64,000 nt of DNA, from NCBI GenBank assembly GCA_902651635.1, contig CACRSC010000001.1, positions 342,325 to 406,324 of the forward strand, given 5' to 3'. The stretch's first letter is position 1; each line of letters opens with the position of its first letter. The notes under the pieces are model-generated. The model saw nothing but the letters and a program-made list of their open reading frames with translations, was not told the DNA's origin and did no database searches. A program made the position numbers and the translations under genes. Shown here piece after piece: positions 1-9,758 of this stretch. The DNA comes from Mastigamoeba balamuthi (taxonomy: Eukaryota > Evosea > Mastigamoebida > Mastigamoebidae).

Positions 1-1020
1 TGCATAGCAGTGCGTAGTTCAACCATTCACTATGCACTGCTATGCAGGCCTTCGCTATGCACCACAACATGCTTGACATGTAGCAGACCAGTCACAGTGG
101 TGCATAGCATGATGAATGAACTACACAGCATAGCAGAGGGTCTGTCACATGCTGCTACACATGATACTGCTATGCACTGCTATGCATGGTGCTGCTACGT
201 ACTGCTACAGTGCTTAAACCTCTTTATGTCTGAGAAGTGGCATGGGAGGTGGTTGTGTACAGAGAGGCCTGTATGGTCCATACTCTGGGTGTCTGTTTGT
301 CTCTGCACCACTGAAGTGATTGCCAATACAGCATCGAGGAACACATGCAATCCAGAGATATATCAAACATGGATGCATACAGCCAAGCCAGTACTCTGCA
401 CAGTCTAGTGGATGTCCAGCAACACAGAGGCATCAAGAACGTAAAGCACTTGGTTGCAGCCAACACCATTGTCTTAGAGCCCAAGAAGGTGACGTGGTAC
501 AAGTGCTTGTACTACAATCTGTCCCTTGTGAAAGGAGCATTGCTGTTAGACTTTCATTCGAAGACAAGAAATGGTCTGGATGGGAATCATGAGCCACTGT
601 TGAAGGATGTCTTTGCAATTGGGAAGATCAGGTCAGTTCAGTTTTCACAGGAAAGGCAGACTGGTTCTGTCTTGGTTGGTACCACTCTGCTCCAGCAAAA
701 ATGATCCAGGGTTTTTGATAAGATCATTCAGGAATCAGATTTAATACACTTAGAATACATCATTTCATGTTAGAAAACTAGGAATCAGAATTTCTCATCC
801 AACTATGCAGTGACCCAGCTCTCAGTACCAAGAGAGAAAGGCTAAGAAACAGGAAGAAACAGCTAAGAAACGGAGGGAATGCCCTTAGGGTACTGGTTGG
901 AAACAGCTGCAGTGTCTGGGAACCACTGGCAGCTCACTCACTCTTCTGCCAGCTGAACTGCAACAGAGAGTGGGAGGGGGGTGTATCTGCTAAAAATAGT
1001 TTTGCAAAGGGATCACCTCG
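1..1020. repeat. AT-richer gene-free stretch with fold-back repeats
   Basis: No gene is recognised. Bases 1-13 (TGCATAGCAGTGC) reappear as the exact reverse complement at 34-46 and 174-186, and shorter variants of the TGCATAGCA / GCTGCTAC words recur up to about 215, so the left edge is a small cluster of inverted repeats. A 119-codon open frame at 345-704 (+) has no recognisable domain. Base composition and low CpG resemble the repeat island at 37.8-44.6 kb rather than the GC-rich genes. It may be the decayed end of a mobile element, but no terminus or encoded domain supports a family. Confidence 0.45.
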
Positions 1021-1122
1021 GCCCTGGCCCAACTGGGGGGTACTTTTAACTCTATAGACCTGAAGAGTACACGTCCTCTACCAGTCTATTGAGTTAAAAG
1101 TACCCCCCAGGGGGGTCAGGGC
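1021..1122. repeat. 102-nt near-perfect inverted repeat (hairpin)
   Basis: The left arm from 1021 and the right arm ending at 1122 are reverse complements over about 39 nt with only a few mismatches. The shared core is a G-run, then TACTTTTAACTC. Pairing continues more weakly through 1057-1068 against 1077-1087, leaving a loop of about 10 nt. The size and the TTAA-containing arms would suit a MITE-like fold-back element or a hairpin RNA precursor. No target-site duplication was found, so neither origin is proven. Confidence 0.7.
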
Positions 1123-2651
1123 TTAGTTCATTCCTTTTTGGCTGGATCTTTTTTGCTGAATCGGAGTAGTATCAAACAAACCATCTCGAAAGAGAGCAGT
1201 TCCCTCTGATCCTGGAATGACCCCAGAGTCCCTGTTGCCAATGCCACAGACATCTTGTTTTTCACTATGAGCTTTACATTTACAAAAATTACACAGCATT
1301 AATACAGAAGGCTAAACAATAATAGACATATACAGTGTTGTTCTCTCCTGCACGCTAAGAAAACCAGGGCTGGAAATCCCAGTCCAGGTGGAAGAAGTAG
1401 AATATCAAACTGTGTCATAGATTTCTAGGTGAACGAGCAATGAAAAGCCAGTGAATGGGCATGGCAAACAAAGAGAGCTTTACATCCAGAGGACCACTGA
1501 CATGCCAGCACGAATCCCAGTTTTGAATAAATGATAGCTACTGTGCCACCACGCCCAGTGTTCCAGTGCATCCTTCTTGTCAGCACGGTGGTGGAACTTG
1601 TTTTCAGTGTACTGCTGCTAGCATTCCAGTCACGGCTTCTTCTTCAGCTGCTCCTGCTGTGACACTTCAGTGAAAATTCTCTCATGAGAGGAAAAATTGG
1701 GAACCGAGGGCAGGAAAGGGGGGAAAACACACCACAATTTGATGAAAGCCCATGTGCAGGGCCAATATGATGGCAGAAACTGCACTACCACCAATTTCAA
1801 TTGGGGCTGCCTCTGCTGCTGCTGCTGCAGGTGCTGCTAGTGCACCCCTTGCACATGATTCACACATTTTAGAAGAGTGTATACTCTCCCTGACCGCCCC
1901 GCCAGGTGACAAGAGCCTAGTCTACTGCCCCGCCCGATTTTTTTCGTTTCTGGGGTGTTCGGGTTCAAATACTGTTCGGTGTAAAAGCACCCTCTATCGT
2001 GAGCACTGCGGCTATTTTGGGAGGTATGAAGGGCCATTTCCTCAAGATGTGATTATGGCTGTCACCTGCGTCCAGGATCCGTTGTCCATGTGGTGCCACT
2101 CGCTCTAGATGATTTTGAAGATCTCTCGCTACTATCTGCGGGGTTCGGTGCAAAACGTTCATTCCATGTCTTGAGGAATTGAACTTCTCGAGCTGCCATT
2201 CATAAAAAAAGGAGACGGCTTTGTCCATTTTCCTGTGACCCCATGCGGAGGATCGGGGCTGAGAGGACATATCCCAGGAGGTGGGATGTCTTGGCGACAT
2301 GGCGGCTCCGTATGGAATTACCCGAGTCTGAAGTCGGGAGAAACGAAATCGAAAATTGCGTCCTTTAGGAGACAAACACGATTTTAATGTTATATCCACA
2401 TGTATCAACCAGGTCACCAGAACACTACACGTTGGAATTCACATCTACGCGGCAGAATCGTGAACGCCACGAGAGTGATACTATCTCCAAATATAGCTTT
2501 GTCTTCGCCGCAAATGAAGCTGGACCTGAAGGTGCTCGACGCGGAGGCAGGAAGCCGCGGCAGGCCGGGCACGTCCTGCCGATATGGCCCGGACAGCGGA
2601 GCCGGGCATCAAGCAAAACGAGCTGGCGTCTGCGGGATAGTCAAAGAGAGA
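1123..2651. other. Intergenic region upstream of the adenylate cyclase
   Basis: About 1.5 kb with no supported gene. A CTG/GCA trinucleotide run lies near 1808-1835. From about 1900 the base composition shifts from the AT-richer repeat type to the GC-rich type of the genes, so the last few hundred bases are the likely promoter and 5' leader of the cyclase. A 150-codon open frame on the minus strand (1965-2417) shows no family features. Confidence 0.4.
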
Positions 2652-5038
2652 ATGCAGGTGTCTGTCCGCGTCGTCATAGTAGGGCTCGTGGCCCTCTGCG
2701 TCGCGGTGTCAGCAATCCCTCAGATCACCATCTGGTGGTCTACAGCGAAGAGCTCCACTGACACAGCCACGGAGTTTCTCATGCGGGCAATGAAAAACGA
2801 GTCTATTGCTGTTCTCACTGCCATCTGCGACGACGCCGAGAAGGTGTTGGATCAATACGAGCAGGCTGCTCAGAGGACACCCGATCTCTGTGTCGGTGGC
2901 CCTGCGCTGTTGACATGGTGGAGAGTGTTTCTGGACACTATGCTGGCCCAAGGACGCGAATTAGAGCTCTCTGGTTTCGGGGATCAGTGGGGCTATCACA
3001 TCTCAGTGTTCGGAAGAGGGCCGCAGCCATATTATGCCCTTCCGAAGCCTGTTATCTGGTACCAGGATGCTCGTGGAGGCAATGCTGGGTACAATGTACG
3101 CCAAATTTGATTACCATGTTAGGTAGTAGTTTTTCTTCCTTAATTTATTGCTGGATTGTAGTATTGGGGGAGCACCATTCCATCCGCATCCAACCTAACA
3201 GCTGGCTATACAGGGTACGTTTCAGTCATTCTATTTGGAGTGGAATACAACGATAAGGGACTGGTACATTGGAGACTCGACGGGAATGTGGACACCGAAA
3301 GAAGAGTATGACAGCAGGCTGAGACCGTGGTACAAGGTTGCGATAAATGACAGTACCGTTCACTGGGATGGTCCGTATCTCTCGATGCCAGACCGGTTTT
3401 TGGTGCTCTGCCACAGCAGGAGCTGGGCCCCGAAAGACGACCCCTCACACAAGTGCGGTGTGATGTTCATAATGGTATCCCTCACCGATCTGGGCACGAA
3501 GGTACCCTCAAGGAAATATCATTGAATCTCATTTCAGTCTTCAGTTGAGGGCAGCGCGAGTGCGTCGCAACAATATATGGGTGGTCAGCAATGACGATGA
3601 CTGGACCATCATTGCTACATCAAGAAATGTCACAACGGACCTTGTCGAGTCGGACGGATCAGTTGTCCGCATGCCAATCGAGAGAAGTGAGGACTCGCTC
3701 ACGAGAGCGGTCGGTCATGCAGCTCGCCATCTGAGCAGATATGAGAAGCTGGGATCGTTACAGAGGACGAAGCTTCAAGGCTCTACGTATCTTATGTATG
3801 TCGAGCTTGTTGACGTAAGGCCTGGAACAGGACTGCCACCGGTGTGGGTGATTATCGCTGACCCCGAGTCCGACTTTTTTTCTGGCATTCAAAACAGCAT
3901 CGGGACAACTATTGGCATTACTGTGGCCCTCGACGTTGTGTGTGCTGTGCTATCGGTCCTTGTGGCAGTCCTCGTGTCGAGTCCTCTGCGTTTTGTGGTG
4001 CGACAGATGGAGCGGGCATCGAAGCTCGAGTCGTCCGAGGAGGCATCCTCGAGGAGTGCGAGGTCGGCCGGGTTGAGCGAAGTGGCCTCCATCTACTCGA
4101 GTATGCACAAGATGTGGACACTATTGGACAGCTTCCATAAATATGTTCCAATCCAGGTGTTACGCATTCTTCAGCATAGGGGAGAGATTGCCAAGCTGAG
4201 TGTGGCGAGGCACAAATGTTCTACTCTGTTTTGCGATATTGAGAACTTCACGGTAATGACAGAGACGACAGATCCAAAGACCCTTCTCTCTGTGTTCACC
4301 GATTTTATGGACATGTGCACCAAGGCAATTGATGACAGTGGTGGCATCGTGGATAAGTTCATCGGTGACTGGTGCGCCTATTCCCCCGTACTGGATCTCA
4401 CAAAGCAATTCAGTGTGATGGCGTTCTGGGGATTTCCTGGAGAGGCCACAAACATGGAACTGAGAGCGTGTCTTACAGCCCTTATGTTTGTTGATGGCCT
4501 GGGGCCACTGAGGGCCAAATGGGAGGCACAGGGCCTTCCCCTCATCAACTTCAGGGTCGGTATATCCACGGGAGAGGTGCTTGTGGGAAACAGTGGGTCC
4601 AGCAATCACTTCCACTACACAGTACTCGGTAATTCGGTGAACCTCGCAGCCCGCCTCGAGCCCATGAACAAGTACTTCGGAACTCGCATCCTTGTGTGCG
4701 AAGCCACGCAGGCTGTCGTGCAAGAGAAATTGATCATGCGGAAGCTCGGAAATGTCCGCGTGAAGGGCTTTGCCCAGCTGCAGCAAGTTTTCGAGCTCGT
4801 TGGCCGTTTGGAGATGACCGACCCCGTAGTTATGAAGAGAGTTCAGCTGTTCAATGACGCCCTAGGAGCAATAGATGATGGGTGCCTCGAGGTGGCGAAG
4901 GAAAAGCTCCAGCAGTATCTCGACGAGGGGACCGACACGCAGGCTCTGAGGTTCGTCCGCAAGATCGACGGCGTGCAGAACGGCTCTGTGCCCGAGGATG
5001 AGGGGACGTTCGTCATCGACCTTAGTACTGGTATCTGA
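2652..5038 (+). CDS. Cache-domain transmembrane class III adenylate cyclase
   Basis: Predicted membrane enzyme of 723 aa that makes cAMP from ATP. Exons are 2652-3095, 3226-3501, 3545-4371 and 4414-5038. Order: N-terminal membrane anchor (residues 5-25), a Cache-like extracellular sensor (contains WYIGDSTG and LRPWYK), a second membrane helix near 357-385, an S-rich linker, and the cyclase domain from about 465. The metal-binding motif is LFCDIENFT. Removing the last intron restores DKFIGDCVMAFWG, with the purine-binding Lys. YTVLGNSVNLAARLE carries Thr at the second specificity position, the Lys/Thr pair of CyaB1-type adenylate cyclases. The third intron is 42 nt with no stop and keeps frame, so unspliced RNA would still translate. 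An upstream in-frame ATG at 2514 is possible; 2652 starts directly before the anchor. The ligand is unknown. It converges on the next gene. Confidence 0.9.
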
Positions 5039-5347
5039 TTCGGCAACTTCGAATCACTTGACTAACTAGATTGTGAAGTTGACCAACAATGACACCCTTG
5101 ACCTTTTGGTTGTTGTAGTTTCCTTATGACCAAATCCCGATGAGTTGCGGTGTACGCAGTCAGTAGTCAAGCGATTCGAAGTTGTCGAGTCAGACACAAG
5201 CAATGATTTGAATGAATCCCACTTGTGGTATATTGTCCGAATGGCTTGCAGCGAACATGTTGCAATTGGACTGTTGGCCCGTATGTGACAGAAACTCGGT
5301 GAGCTGGTGTTGGGCGACGACGGGCAGCGGACCGCGTCATCGCGCAT
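5039..5347. terminator. Convergent intergenic region with a long inverted repeat
   Basis: This 309-bp spacer lies between two convergent genes. Bases 5044-5064 and 5164-5184 are reverse complements over 21 nt with one mismatch. Between them a weaker pair (GACCAACAA against TTGGTTGTTG) could extend the fold. It may bound transcript 3' ends from either strand; nothing else was seen here. Confidence 0.45.
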
Positions 5348-6339
5348 TCACCGCTTCTTGGGTCTGCCGCCGCTCCGCCTCTGCCAGAAGTTCCACACCT
5401 TCTTCTTCTTGTTCTTGTCGTCGCTCGTGTTGTTGGGGTCCTGCAGCAGCGGGCCGTCCTCGTACACGCAGGGGTCCCAGTCGGCCCACGTCCCGCGGTT
5501 GGCCATCCCCACGGCGAACTGCACGACGCAGTCGCCGTCGGCGTGCGCCCAGGCGTCGTCGACGACGCTGTCTGATATCCGCGGGCAGTCGACGCCGCCC
5601 TCGGGCATCCTGCGGAGGAATCGCACGTGGCCGCGCTCGTACTCGACGACGACCCTCTCCTCGGACCGCTCGCCGAGGTGGCCAGCGTCCTCCTCGACCC
5701 GCTGGACCTCGGCGTCCGAGGGCGACCTCCACTGCGTGATCACCTGCCCGCTGTAGGCGCCGAGCACGCAGACGACGAAGGGGTCGCGCCCCGAGTCCCC
5801 GAAGGAGAAGAGGTCCGACGTCGTCGGCGACCCCGAGAAGCCCTTGACGGGGGCCGTCTTGGCGCGCCACACGGTGACGCCGATGTACACGCCCGACGAG
5901 ACCGACGGCACGAACGCCATGCGAAATTTGCGGGGCGCCTGCTCGTCGATGGCTCGCGGGAGACGCAGGGGGACCGTGAGGGCCCATTCGTACGTCCCCT
6001 CGGGCTCGATACGTGTTATGCGTGAGGCGTTGCTCGACAGCTCCAGGCGGCTGGTCACCGAGCTGAACCGCGGGAGCTCCGCCCACACCCGGCGCAGGAC
6101 GGGCACTGCCAGCGACCTCCAACGTCGGCAGACGCAGGCGTAGACCCACCTTTGGGGAGCGTGGGGGGTGGCCCTCCGGGGTCACACGAGAGCCAAGAAT
6201 GGGGCGGCCGGGAAACGGCGTGCCACTCGTTGATGTAGCTGTCCCGCACGCAGAACTCGATGATCATCTCCACCACGAGGTCGGGTGGGTCCCACTCTGT
6301 GTCCAGGCTCATCGACGGCGGGTTCTCCGGGGTGTGCAA
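5348..6339 (-). CDS. F-box protein with a possible SPRY-like C-terminal domain
   Basis: Predicted 317-aa protein. Exon 1 is 6339-6188 and exon 2 is 6149-5348, with a 38-nt intron. The N-terminus (DPPDLVVEMIIEFCVRD) followed after splicing by VCRRWRSLAVPVL fits an F-box, which docks on Skp1 in SCF ubiquitin ligases. Residues 80-290 are a beta-rich domain with V.VEYERGHVRFLRRM and FAVGMANRGTWADWDP, reminiscent of SPRY; this is a weak match. The C-terminus is Lys-rich. Its start lies 129 bp from the divergent PEX7 start, suggesting a shared promoter region. A donor upstream at GTTTCC is an alternative for the intron, so the junction residues are uncertain. The substrate is unknown. Confidence 0.7.
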
Positions 6340-6468
6340 TTACGGGGCTGACTATTAACGAACCAGAGGACGATTTGGAGGGGCGGAATATCCGCCGGCG
6401 GAGATATGAGAATCTCGCCCGCTTGTTTTGCCCTGCGGTGGCGAGTCACACCTTCTCCCCACGACAGC
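6340..6468. promoter_or_regulatory. Shared divergent promoter spacer (F-box gene / PEX7)
   Basis: The two predicted start codons lie head-to-head 129 bp apart, so both promoters must sit here or inside the coding ends. No TATA-like box is obvious. The call rests only on gene arrangement. Confidence 0.35.
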
Positions 6469-7676
6469 ATGAGATCGGTGTTCAAGGCCACGGGGTTCGC
6501 CTGCACCTCGGCGGCGTTCTCCCCGTTCGAGTCGAACCTCCTCGCCGTGTCTGCGGCGCAGCACTACGGCATCGTGGGCAACGGGCGCCTCTTCGCCCTC
6601 GCGCAGCGCGGGCCCCAGTCCCTCGAGCCCGTCGCCGTCTACGACACCCAGGAGGCGCTCTACGACGTCTGCTGGAGCGAGCAGAGCAGCCAGCACGTCA
6701 TCGGAGCCTGTGGAGACGGCAGCGTCAAGCTCTGGGACCTCTCCACGCCTGTGCGTGTCCCCCCTGTGTCTTTTGCTGATGCGTTTCCGTGGGGGTTTTG
6801 AGGAACTGCTGACGTATCATGTCGCAGGAGAGGCCGATAAGAGCGTATGCCGAGCACGCCAAGGAGGTTGTCGGCGTACACTGGAACCAGGTCCACAAAG
6901 GGACTTTTGCCTCTGCCTCGTGGGACTCGACAATCAAAGTGGTAAGTGGCGACACTCCCACGTAAGTAAGGGCCCTTACCCTTACGCTGCGAACATTTCG
7001 CATGTGTTGAGCTTTGCGCTTCACCTCGAGAGCGAGTCGCTCTTTGCATCTTGGCCTGGCTGACGAACGATGTGCTGTTGTAGTGGTCCCCCGAGAGCCC
7101 GAGGTCGATGGCGACGTTCGCGGAGCACCAAGGCCTCGTGTACAGCGCGACGTGGTCGCCCTACAACCCCGATATGCTGGCGTCCGCGGGCGCTGACACG
7201 TCCGTCAAGATCTGGGACGTCAAGGCGCCTCGCTCTGTGCTCACCATCGTCGGGCACATCAACGAGGTCCTGCACGCCGATTGGAACAAGGCGAGCAGCA
7301 TTCCGTTTCTCTCGAACTAACAGTTATCGTACAGTATAACGAGAATGTGCTGGCGAGCTGCTCGGTGGACAGGACGATCAGGCTGTGGGACATCAGATCC
7401 CCGCAGAGGGAACTGGCCTGCCTGCAGGGTCACGGTTTCGCTGTGCGCAAGTGCAAGTGGTCGCCGTTCTCTGAGGCGGTCCTTGCCTCTGTCGGATACG
7501 ACCTGAGCATGCGCCTGTGGGACACGGCTCAGAAGCGCCAGCTTGAAGCCTACACTGCGCACACGGAGTTCGTGGTGGGTGTTGACTGGAGCCTCAACGT
7601 GGAGAACCAGCTGGCCACATGCTCCTGGGACCAGACTGTCCACGTGTTTGCCCCCCAGTCGTTGTTCAGGCCGTGA
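6469..7676 (+). CDS. PEX7: PEX7, peroxisomal PTS2 import receptor (WD40)
   Basis: Predicted 314 aa, close to the usual length of about 320. It is the cytosolic receptor that carries proteins with an N-terminal PTS2 signal into peroxisomes. Exons are 6469-6750, 6828-6941, 7084-7290 and 7335-7676. The whole chain is WD40 blades with the PEX7 pattern: YGIVGNGRLFAL, CGDGSVKLWDLS, ASASWDSTIKVW, SAGADTSVKIWDVK, SCSVDRTIRLWDIRSP, VGYDLSMRLWD and TCSWDQTVHVFAP. The third intron (7291-7334) begins with GC after an AAG codon and no GT is available nearby, so it appears to be a GC-AG intron. PEX7 implies that the cell has peroxisomes and at least some PTS2 cargo. The start ATG is the first in frame before the conserved N-terminal strand. 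Confidence 0.95.
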
Positions 7677-7756
7677 CAGCAAGCGAACAGAAAGGAACCG
7701 GCATCATATTAGGCGACCCGAAGCTGGCCCCCTCTTCTTATTAAGTTCGTGGAGGA

Positions 7757-8593
7757 CTACCACTTCCTCTGTGGTGCTGGTGATCCCTGTTGGCCCCTGC
7801 CAAGGGGCTGCGGGCTCTGTGGGGGCGGTGATGTGAACTGTGCAATCCCACGCCCACCTTGTGGCGGTGGAGGCGGGCCCTGTGCTTGCGCTCCTGCGAA
7901 CGTGTACTGCGTGGGCGGCGGCGGAGGCGGTGCCGGCTGCATTTGCACTGCGCCCCTCATGAACTGCGCCACCTGCTGCGTTGTGACGCCGCCAGGGACC
8001 GCTCCTGGCGGCGGCGACACCCATCTGATCTGCACGCCGCCGAACCCGGTTGCCACCTGAGGCAGCGGCAGCAGCCCGGGTGGCATTGGTGGCGGTGGGG
8101 GCGGCGGGGGCGGTGGAGGCGGCAACTGGTGGCCTGCTGCTGCTGCCGCCGCCGCTGCTTGCTGCTGTTGCTGTTGCTGCTGCATCATGACCTGCATCAT
8201 CATTGCTGGCGGCGGCGGCGGGGGTGGTGGCGGCGGTGGCGGCGGCGGCTGTTCGATGCTCTCAAGCGGCAGGTCGTCCTCGGACCCGTTCGCTGACGAC
8301 TCCTCGGGGGCGGGCGACTTGGGGGCGTGCAGCACGGTCTTGAGGAGTCGGTACAGCGCGTGGCGACGGCGGGCCAGCTCCTCTGCTTTCGTGGTGAGGA
8401 TCCTGACGCGGTCGTCGAGCTCCATGACCCCGCGCAGGGCTGCCTCGCGGTGCCTGACGACCTCGGCGCGGCTGCGAGCTTCGCGCTCGTGGCGTATGGA
8501 CGCGATCGCCGCCCGTATCCGCTGCTGCCGCTCGGGGGAGACAGTCGGCGCCGCGAGTTTGAACGTCTTGGGGGGCTTCGGGTCGTGGACCAT
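7757..8593 (-). CDS. Coiled-coil, Pro/Gln-rich protein, possibly GPS2-like
   Basis: A 278-aa single-exon protein. Residues 10-95 form a charged amphipathic helix region ending in RRRHALYRLLKTVLH. This resembles the GPS2 segment ending in LKKVLH, which joins the NCoR/SMRT-HDAC3 corepressor. The C-terminal two thirds is low complexity: polyproline runs, a Met/Gln run with eight glutamines and a polyalanine run, seen on the plus strand as GGC/TGC repeats. GPS2 identity is an inference from one short segment; another nuclear coiled-coil protein is possible. The ATG at 8593 is chosen over an upstream in-frame ATG (8674) because the upstream part is not conserved-looking and would shrink the divergent spacer. 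It is convergent with PEX7 (80 bp between stops). Confidence 0.6.
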   Translation of the reverse strand: MVHDPKPPKTFKLAAPTVSPERQQRIRAAIASIRHEREARSRAEVVRHREAALRGVMELDDRVRILTTKAEELARRRHALYRLLKTVLHAPKSPAPEESSANGSEDDLPLESIEQPPPPPPPPPPPPPPAMMMQVMMQQQQQQQQAAAAAAAAGHQLPPPPPPPPPPPPMPPGLLPLPQVATGFGGVQIRWVSPPPGAVPGGVTTQQVAQFMRGAVQMQPAPPPPPPTQYTFAGAQAQGPPPPPQGGRGIAQFTSPPPQSPQPLGRGQQGSPAPQRKW

Positions 8594-8713
8594 GGTCTCC
8601 CACCTCTTTTTGTTGTTTTGCGCAATCAAGATTCGCCACCGAGATATCGCGGTGAATCTTGGGTATCCGCGCATTCCCCTTCCCCGAAATTCAAGTATTT
8701 AATTAGTGATCGG
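8594..8713. promoter_or_regulatory. Divergent promoter spacer between 7757-8593 and 8714-9504 genes
   Basis: The start codons are 120 bp apart head-to-head. The spacer is AT-richer than the flanking exons and contains TCAAGTATTTAATTAG near 8690. The promoter role is inferred from layout only. Confidence 0.35.
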
Positions 8714-9504
8714 ATGGAACGGAAGATGGGTGGCCACCGCAGGAGCGGGTCGCTCTCCAATGCCGGCGACGATATCAACGGGGCAGAGCAACTGTCGCAC
8801 TCTGGTTCGACCGGATCCATCCTGCTCACCGCGTCTCCGCAGCTGGCGCGGCGTCCCTCCCGCGGCGCCCAGATTCTGAGCTTCTTCAAAGGTCCGCCCG
8901 CAGCCACGCCCCCGGGGCCCGCTCACGCGGTAGCGCAGGGGGCGGCGACAAGTGCCCGCCCAAGCTGCCCTCGTCGATCAGCATGTCGCAGCTGCGAAGG
9001 AACAGCGACACGGGGGCGGCGGCCGAGGGGTCGAAGCTGCGGCGCATGTCCACCGTCGAGTACGCGTCGACGCCGCACCACCTGAGCTGCGAGATCCCCC
9101 TGGTCTCGCCCAACGACGAGGAGCAGCAGCAGCAGCAGCACGTCGGCGCCGACGACAACGACGACGGCGTGGTCAGGGCTGCCCCGATGACCAGGGAGGA
9201 CGTGTGCGACTTTGCCGACGACGTCCGCGAGGCCGTCAGGGCTCAGGTGAGCGCGGCACGCATGGAGATCCTCGAGGCGATAGTTGCGGCCGCTGCAAGC
9301 GTCGGCATCACACTCCCGCCTCCCACACAGCCCCAGGCAGAGGCCTACCAGCACCTGTCGCTGCCGTCGGCCCAGCCGCAGCACAAGTGGCAGCCGGCGC
9401 AGATGCACCACATTTCCGTGCCGCAGCCAAGTCGTGGATCGTCGCCAGGCCCAGGCTTGCAGAGGCCTCCCACACGCACTGCGGTGCAACGGATTCCCTC
9501 GTGA
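8714..9504 (+). CDS. Hypothetical 247-aa Ser/Gln-rich protein
   Basis: Two exons, 8714-8891 and 8939-9504, joined in phase through a 47-nt GT-AG intron. I do not recognise the family. The N-terminal half is Ser/Arg-rich with several RRxS-type sites (for example RRPSRG, LRRNSD, LRRMST) that would suit basophilic kinases such as PKA. A five-Gln run sits at about residue 126. A predicted amphipathic helix follows (EDVCDFADDVREAVRAQVSA). The tail is Pro/Gln/Ser-rich. Reading frame and splice phase support a real gene; no function is offered. Confidence 0.6.
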
Positions 9505-9758
9505 AACACTTCCTTCGCTGCACCTCTGGAGCAACAGGGAGAGGGAGTTCCATTGCTCGAAAATGGATGCGATGAAAACCTACCGAGTCCGGTGGTGTGC
9601 GCAGTGGAAGTGTCTCGTGTGCCCCACTGCGGGACGCCACGGAGCGGAGAAGCCGTTTCGAAGATATTTGTCAACGTCAGAGATATTTAGCGCGCGCATC
9701 TTTTTTCTTTAAGACCGCTTTGGTTCACATCTTTGGCGCGCTAGCGGCGGCGGCGAGG

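Noticed and set aside
1965-2417. 150-codon minus-strand open frame upstream of the cyclase
   Set aside because: No family features and no convincing splice partner; it may be chance or an old remnant.
5348-6339. Bacterial-style operons or horizontally transferred clusters
   Set aside because: All neighbours carry spliceosomal introns, are on mixed strands and have typical eukaryotic functions.
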